From Synechococcaceae bacterium Bin_79_3 (GTDB lineage: Bacteria > Cyanobacteriota > Cyanobacteriia > PCC-6307 > Cyanobiaceae): a DNA stretch of 8,683 bases. Below are positions 6,166 through 8,683 of the stretch, in pieces. Positions within the stretch are counted from its first letter, which is position 1, and every line of letters begins with the position of its first letter. A model generated the notes under the pieces. It was not told the DNA's origin, ran no database searches, and was given only the letters and a program-made list of their open reading frames with translations. A program made the position numbers and the translations under genes. The stretch is from NCBI GenBank assembly GCA_009914645.1, contig VFLB01000247.1, positions 1-8,683 on the forward strand, given 5' to 3'.

Positions 6166-7419
6166 ATGCTGCAACTGTTTAAAGGCAGCAAATCCACTCC
6201 TCTGGTGCGCACTGCTCTTTCCCAGCAGCCTGCACTAGAGCAAGCGGTTGCTGAATTAGCCCAGCAATTGAAAGGGCTTGGTGAGATGGATCTCGCCCTT
6301 GTATTTGCCAGTAGTAGCTACGCCAGTGATCTGCCTAGGCTCCTGCCTTTGCTGCAAAAGCAATTGCGCTGTAGCCACTGGCTCGGAGCTTGCGGTGGTG
6401 GCGTAATTGGCACAAATACAACCGGAATACCTCAAGAGATCGAATCCGGCCCAGCTATCAGCATCACTTTGTTGCGCTTACCGGGGGCAAAACTGAGCCC
6501 ATTTCAGATCAACCTCAACAAATTGCCCGATCTCGATGGGCCCCGGGAACCCTGGATGGAGGCAGTTGGGGCAGATCCAGAAGCCGGTGGCGCGATGTTG
6601 ATTTGGATTGATCCAGCCAGTAGTGGCATAAACGACCTCATCAGCGGCCTTGATTACGGTTACCCAAGCATGGCCAAGCTCGGCGGCTTGGCTGGTCAAC
6701 ACAGCGCAAACCATGGCGGTTTGTTTTTTGGCGATCAAGTTTGCAGCGGTGCCGTGGGTTGCGTGATCAGCGGCACCTTCAGCCTCCAGCCATTGGTTGC
6801 TCAAGGCTGCCGGCCGATTGGCCCCATATTTGAAGTGGCTCAAGCTCAACGCAATGTGTTGCTGGAATTGCGCCAGGGAGATGCCTTGCAGAACCCCCTA
6901 GCGGCCTTACAAAGCCTGATCGGCGAGCTGCCCAGCAGTGATCGCGATCTACTGCGCAATGCCCTGTTTGTGGGTTTAGGTAAGGAGAGCTTCACCATGC
7001 CAAATCCAGAAACACCACAGGTATCGCCTTTTTTAGTACGCAATTTGATGGGTATGGATCCACGTCTTGGCGCAATCGCTGTAGCCGATCGCTTACGCAT
7101 TGGGCAGCAACTGCAATTCCAATTGCGCGATGGCAACAGCTCACGCCAGGAATTGCATGAACTGCTAAAAATCCAACATCAACAACAGCCAAAACCTTTA
7201 GCTGCTTTGCTTTTTGCTTGCCTAGGTCGCGGCAAGGGGCTTTATGGCGAAGCAAATGTTGATGTGGGCCTCTGCCGTGATCTTTTCCCTGATGTGCCTG
7301 TTGCTGGTTTGTTTTGTAATGGTGAGATCGGCCCAGTGGCAGGCAGCACCCAAATGCATGGCTACACCGCAAGCTGGGCTTTTCTTGTGCCAAACCCTGA
7401 GCTAGCGCCTGGTAAATAA
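6166..7419 (+). CDS. FIST domain (FIST_N + FIST_C) sensory-type protein
   Basis: The 417-residue soluble protein has the layout of FIST proteins, which are thought to bind small ligands such as amino acids and often feed signalling pathways. FIST_N spans about 40-205: D-L-A-L-V-F-A-S-S-S (42-51), the strand-loop L-G-A-C-G-G-G-V-I-G (73-82), L-I-S-G-L-D-Y-G-Y-P (158-167) and the G-G-x-A-G-Q motif (173-178). FIST_C spans about 220-405 and ends in the characteristic V-A-G-L-F-C-N-G-E-I-G-P-V-A-G (379-393) and M-H-G-Y-T (397-401). There is no fused kinase, GGDEF or chemotaxis domain, so it is a stand-alone form, as is usual in picocyanobacteria; a signalling role is inference. The ATG at 6166 fits the expected N-terminus, but no Shine-Dalgarno sequence is evident. 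It heads a tight plus-strand block: trmB begins at the very next base after its TAA. Confidence 0.92.
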   Translation: MLQLFKGSKSTPLVRTALSQQPALEQAVAELAQQLKGLGEMDLALVFASSSYASDLPRLLPLLQKQLRCSHWLGACGGGVIGTNTTGIPQEIESGPAISITLLRLPGAKLSPFQINLNKLPDLDGPREPWMEAVGADPEAGGAMLIWIDPASSGINDLISGLDYGYPSMAKLGGLAGQHSANHGGLFFGDQVCSGAVGCVISGTFSLQPLVAQGCRPIGPIFEVAQAQRNVLLELRQGDALQNPLAALQSLIGELPSSDRDLLRNALFVGLGKESFTMPNPETPQVSPFLVRNLMGMDPRLGAIAVADRLRIGQQLQFQLRDGNSSRQELHELLKIQHQQQPKPLAALLFACLGRGKGLYGEANVDVGLCRDLFPDVPVAGLFCNGEIGPVAGSTQMHGYTASWAFLVPNPELAPGK

Positions 7420-8082
7420 TTGCGGCAACACGTAAATCCCCTCAGCAGTTTTTACCAGCTGGCACGCCAGTTGCCAGCAATTGCTGAGTTGTTTCCAGAT
7501 CCATCCCTTCCCCTCCACCTGGATATTGGCTGTGCCAGGGGGCGATTTCTTTTAGCCCTCGCTCCCCAAAGGCCCCACCACAATCACTTAGGCCTTGAAA
7601 TCCGCAGGCCATTGGTGGATTTAGCGGAGGCTGATCGCCGCAAGCTGGAACAAACAAATCTCTGTTTTCTTTTTTGTAATGCCAACATCAGCCTTGAAGA
7701 TTGGCTACAACAATTACCACCAAATCTTTTAAATCTGGTAACAATTCAATACCCAGATCCATGGTTTAAAAAAAGGCACCACAAACGCCGAATGGTGCAA
7801 CCATCTTTAATCACCGCCCTAGCGAAGGCGATGGCGCCTGATGCACAACTATTTCTGCAAAGTGATGTGCCCGAGGTGATTCGCTTAATGCTGGAGGTTG
7901 TTGATAACTGCCAGGCTATTGATAACACTCATGTTTTTTACCCCTGCGATGGCGGCAGCTGGATGGAGCTAAACCCTTTTCCCTATGCCACTGAACGGGA
8001 GGCTCAGGTGCTCGAAAAAAACCTTCCTGTTTATCGCAGGCTCTATGCAAAACGCGCTGGCTCCATAATCCAAACCAACTAG
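7420..8082 (+). CDS. trmB: tRNA (guanine-N7-)-methyltransferase
   Basis: TrmB uses S-adenosylmethionine to form m7G at position 46 of tRNA variable loops. The 220-residue protein is full length. The SAM-binding motif I is L-H-L-D-I-G-C-A-R-G-R-F (32-43). The acidic residue ending strand beta-2 is in L-G-L-E-I-R (57-62). The family signature P-D-P-W-F-K-K-R-H-H-K-R-R (112-124) carries the catalytic and tRNA-binding residues. Near the C-terminus, N-P-F-P-Y-A-T-E-R-E (185-194) contains the conserved T-x-x-E/ERE element. The start is TTG at 7420, directly after the FIST stop (TAATTG). It gives the family N-terminus M-R-Q-H-V-N-P-L, and an upstream start is blocked by that stop. The abutting arrangement suggests translation by reinitiation from the FIST gene. 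The ictB gene follows 18 bases downstream and is probably in the same transcript. Confidence 0.97.
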   Translation: MRQHVNPLSSFYQLARQLPAIAELFPDPSLPLHLDIGCARGRFLLALAPQRPHHNHLGLEIRRPLVDLAEADRRKLEQTNLCFLFCNANISLEDWLQQLPPNLLNLVTIQYPDPWFKKRHHKRRMVQPSLITALAKAMAPDAQLFLQSDVPEVIRLMLEVVDNCQAIDNTHVFYPCDGGSWMELNPFPYATEREAQVLEKNLPVYRRLYAKRAGSIIQTN

Positions 8083-8100
8083 GTTTTAAAAGTGCCGTTT

Positions 8101-8683
8101 ATGGTTTCAACCCCTGCGATCCCGTGGTTGCTGCGTTGGCAGGGGCTATGGCATGGAGGCGCAAAATCAAGCCGGCTACAACCTCTATTGCCACAGCTGG
8201 CGGGGTTTTTTTTGGTGGCGCTGCTGCTGCTGCTGCCCCTCGCCGATCGCGGCGGGCTTGGCTTACTGATAACCGCTTGCAGTGTGTTGTGGCTTGTGTG
8301 GTGCCTTTCGGCCCCCCCAAGCTCAAAACCGCTGGGGGCTATTAATGGCTGGTTACTGGCTTATCTCGCCTTGGCGCTCCTCGCAACAGGGTTTTCGCCA
8401 GTGCCTGCTGCTGCTGCAAAAGGTTTATTCAAATTATTAAGTTACTTAGGTGTCTATGCATTGATGCGCAGGCTTTTGGATGAAGCCCCCCGTTGGTGGG
8501 ATCGATTACTAGCTGGCCTGCTTCTGGGGGAGCTAATTACTGCCGTGATCGGCCTGCGGCAGCTATACGGCGATACCACTGAGTTAGCCCGTTGGGCTGA
8601 TCCAAATTCTGTAGCTGATGGCACCCAACGGATCTACAGCACCCTTGAGAACCCGAATCTTCTCGCTGGATATTTAATCCCAA
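8101..8683 (+). CDS. ictB: IctB-type membrane protein (O-antigen ligase/Wzy_C family), 5' part, cut by window end
   Basis: 194 codons are visible and the frame is open at the window edge; the full protein would be about 400-450 residues. IctB was first proposed to take part in inorganic carbon accumulation in Synechococcus, but it belongs to the polytopic O-antigen ligase/polymerase superfamily, and direct bicarbonate transport is doubted. Membrane segments appear at about 33-48, 51-70, 82-98, 108-122 and 135-152. Recognisable family elements are A-T-G-F-S-P-V-P-x-A-A-A-K-G-L (95-109), L-S-Y-L-G-V-Y-A-L-M-R (113-123), L-A-R-W-A-D-P-N-S-V (162-171) and E-N-P-N-L-L-A-G-Y-L (183-192). ATG 8101 is preferred; an in-frame GTG at 8092 would add three residues. 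It lies 18 bases after trmB. Codons 41-45 are five consecutive CTG leucines just after a run of eight T. Confidence 0.9.
   Translation, partial: MVSTPAIPWLLRWQGLWHGGAKSSRLQPLLPQLAGFFLVALLLLLPLADRGGLGLLITACSVLWLVWCLSAPPSSKPLGAINGWLLAYLALALLATGFSPVPAAAAKGLFKLLSYLGVYALMRRLLDEAPRWWDRLLAGLLLGELITAVIGLRQLYGDTTELARWADPNSVADGTQRIYSTLENPNLLAGYLIP

Noticed and set aside
6478..7393. Three minus-strand open frames opposite the FIST gene
   Set aside because: They are mutually overlapping and rich in H, Q, R and C, and they mirror a clear FIST-domain coding strand. No motif or start signal supports them.
8099..8345. Two overlapping short open frames on both strands near ictB's start (8099-8326 minus, 8124-8345 plus)
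   Set aside because: The ictB frame starting at 8101 gives a family-typical membrane protein and stays open to the window end. The others are alanine-rich shadows of the CTG/GCG-rich stretch.

Overview
The window looks like part of the chromosome of a picocyanobacterium (Synechococcus / Cyanobium / Prochlorococcus lineage) of intermediate GC content. The evidence is a CrtR-type beta-carotene hydroxylase, a DUF3177 cyanobacterial membrane protein, an IctB-type polytopic protein, and the clustering of gatC, crtR, tRNA-Leu, ileS, trmB and ictB, which I recall from picocyanobacterial genomes. The exact species cannot be told from the sequence alone. I see no mobile elements, CRISPR arrays, integrases or toxin-antitoxin genes, and this reads as an ordinary, tightly packed core-genome segment. 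The longest non-coding stretch is only about 90 bases, so there is no gene-free region of 300 bases.

Layout. The first 24 bases may hold the last codons of an upstream gene, overlapping gatC (21-314, +) in an ATGA arrangement. gatC meets crtR (311-1291, -) tail to tail, with the two stop codons sharing bases. Upstream of crtR on the same minus strand lie a small predicted exported protein with an HExxH metalloprotease-like motif (1339-1923) and a tRNA-Leu(UAG) gene (2000-2081), with a perfect 16-base palindrome (1949-1964) between those two. Diverging from the tRNA is a long plus-strand reading frame (2133-5426). In it, a small three-segment membrane domain resembling Ycf66-type proteins runs without a stop into a complete isoleucyl-tRNA synthetase. 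A DUF3177 membrane protein (5462-6076, -) converges on ileS and diverges from a plus-strand block made of a FIST-domain sensor-like protein (6166-7419), trmB (7420-8082, directly abutting) and the 5' part of ictB (8101 to the window end).

How the genes fit together. Four loci serve translation: GatC for Gln-tRNA formation, tRNA-Leu, IleRS, and TrmB for m7G46 of tRNA. CrtR makes zeaxanthin for photoprotection. The membrane proteins have no firmly known role. The most notable observation is the in-frame junction of the membrane domain with IleRS, which would tether the synthetase to a membrane. This resembles in concept, but not in sequence, the CAAD-domain anchoring known for several cyanobacterial aminoacyl-tRNA synthetases. 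Several genes here (the HExxH protein, the ileS fusion, trmB) appear to start at TTG and lack clear Shine-Dalgarno sequences, so start positions are the least certain part of the annotation.
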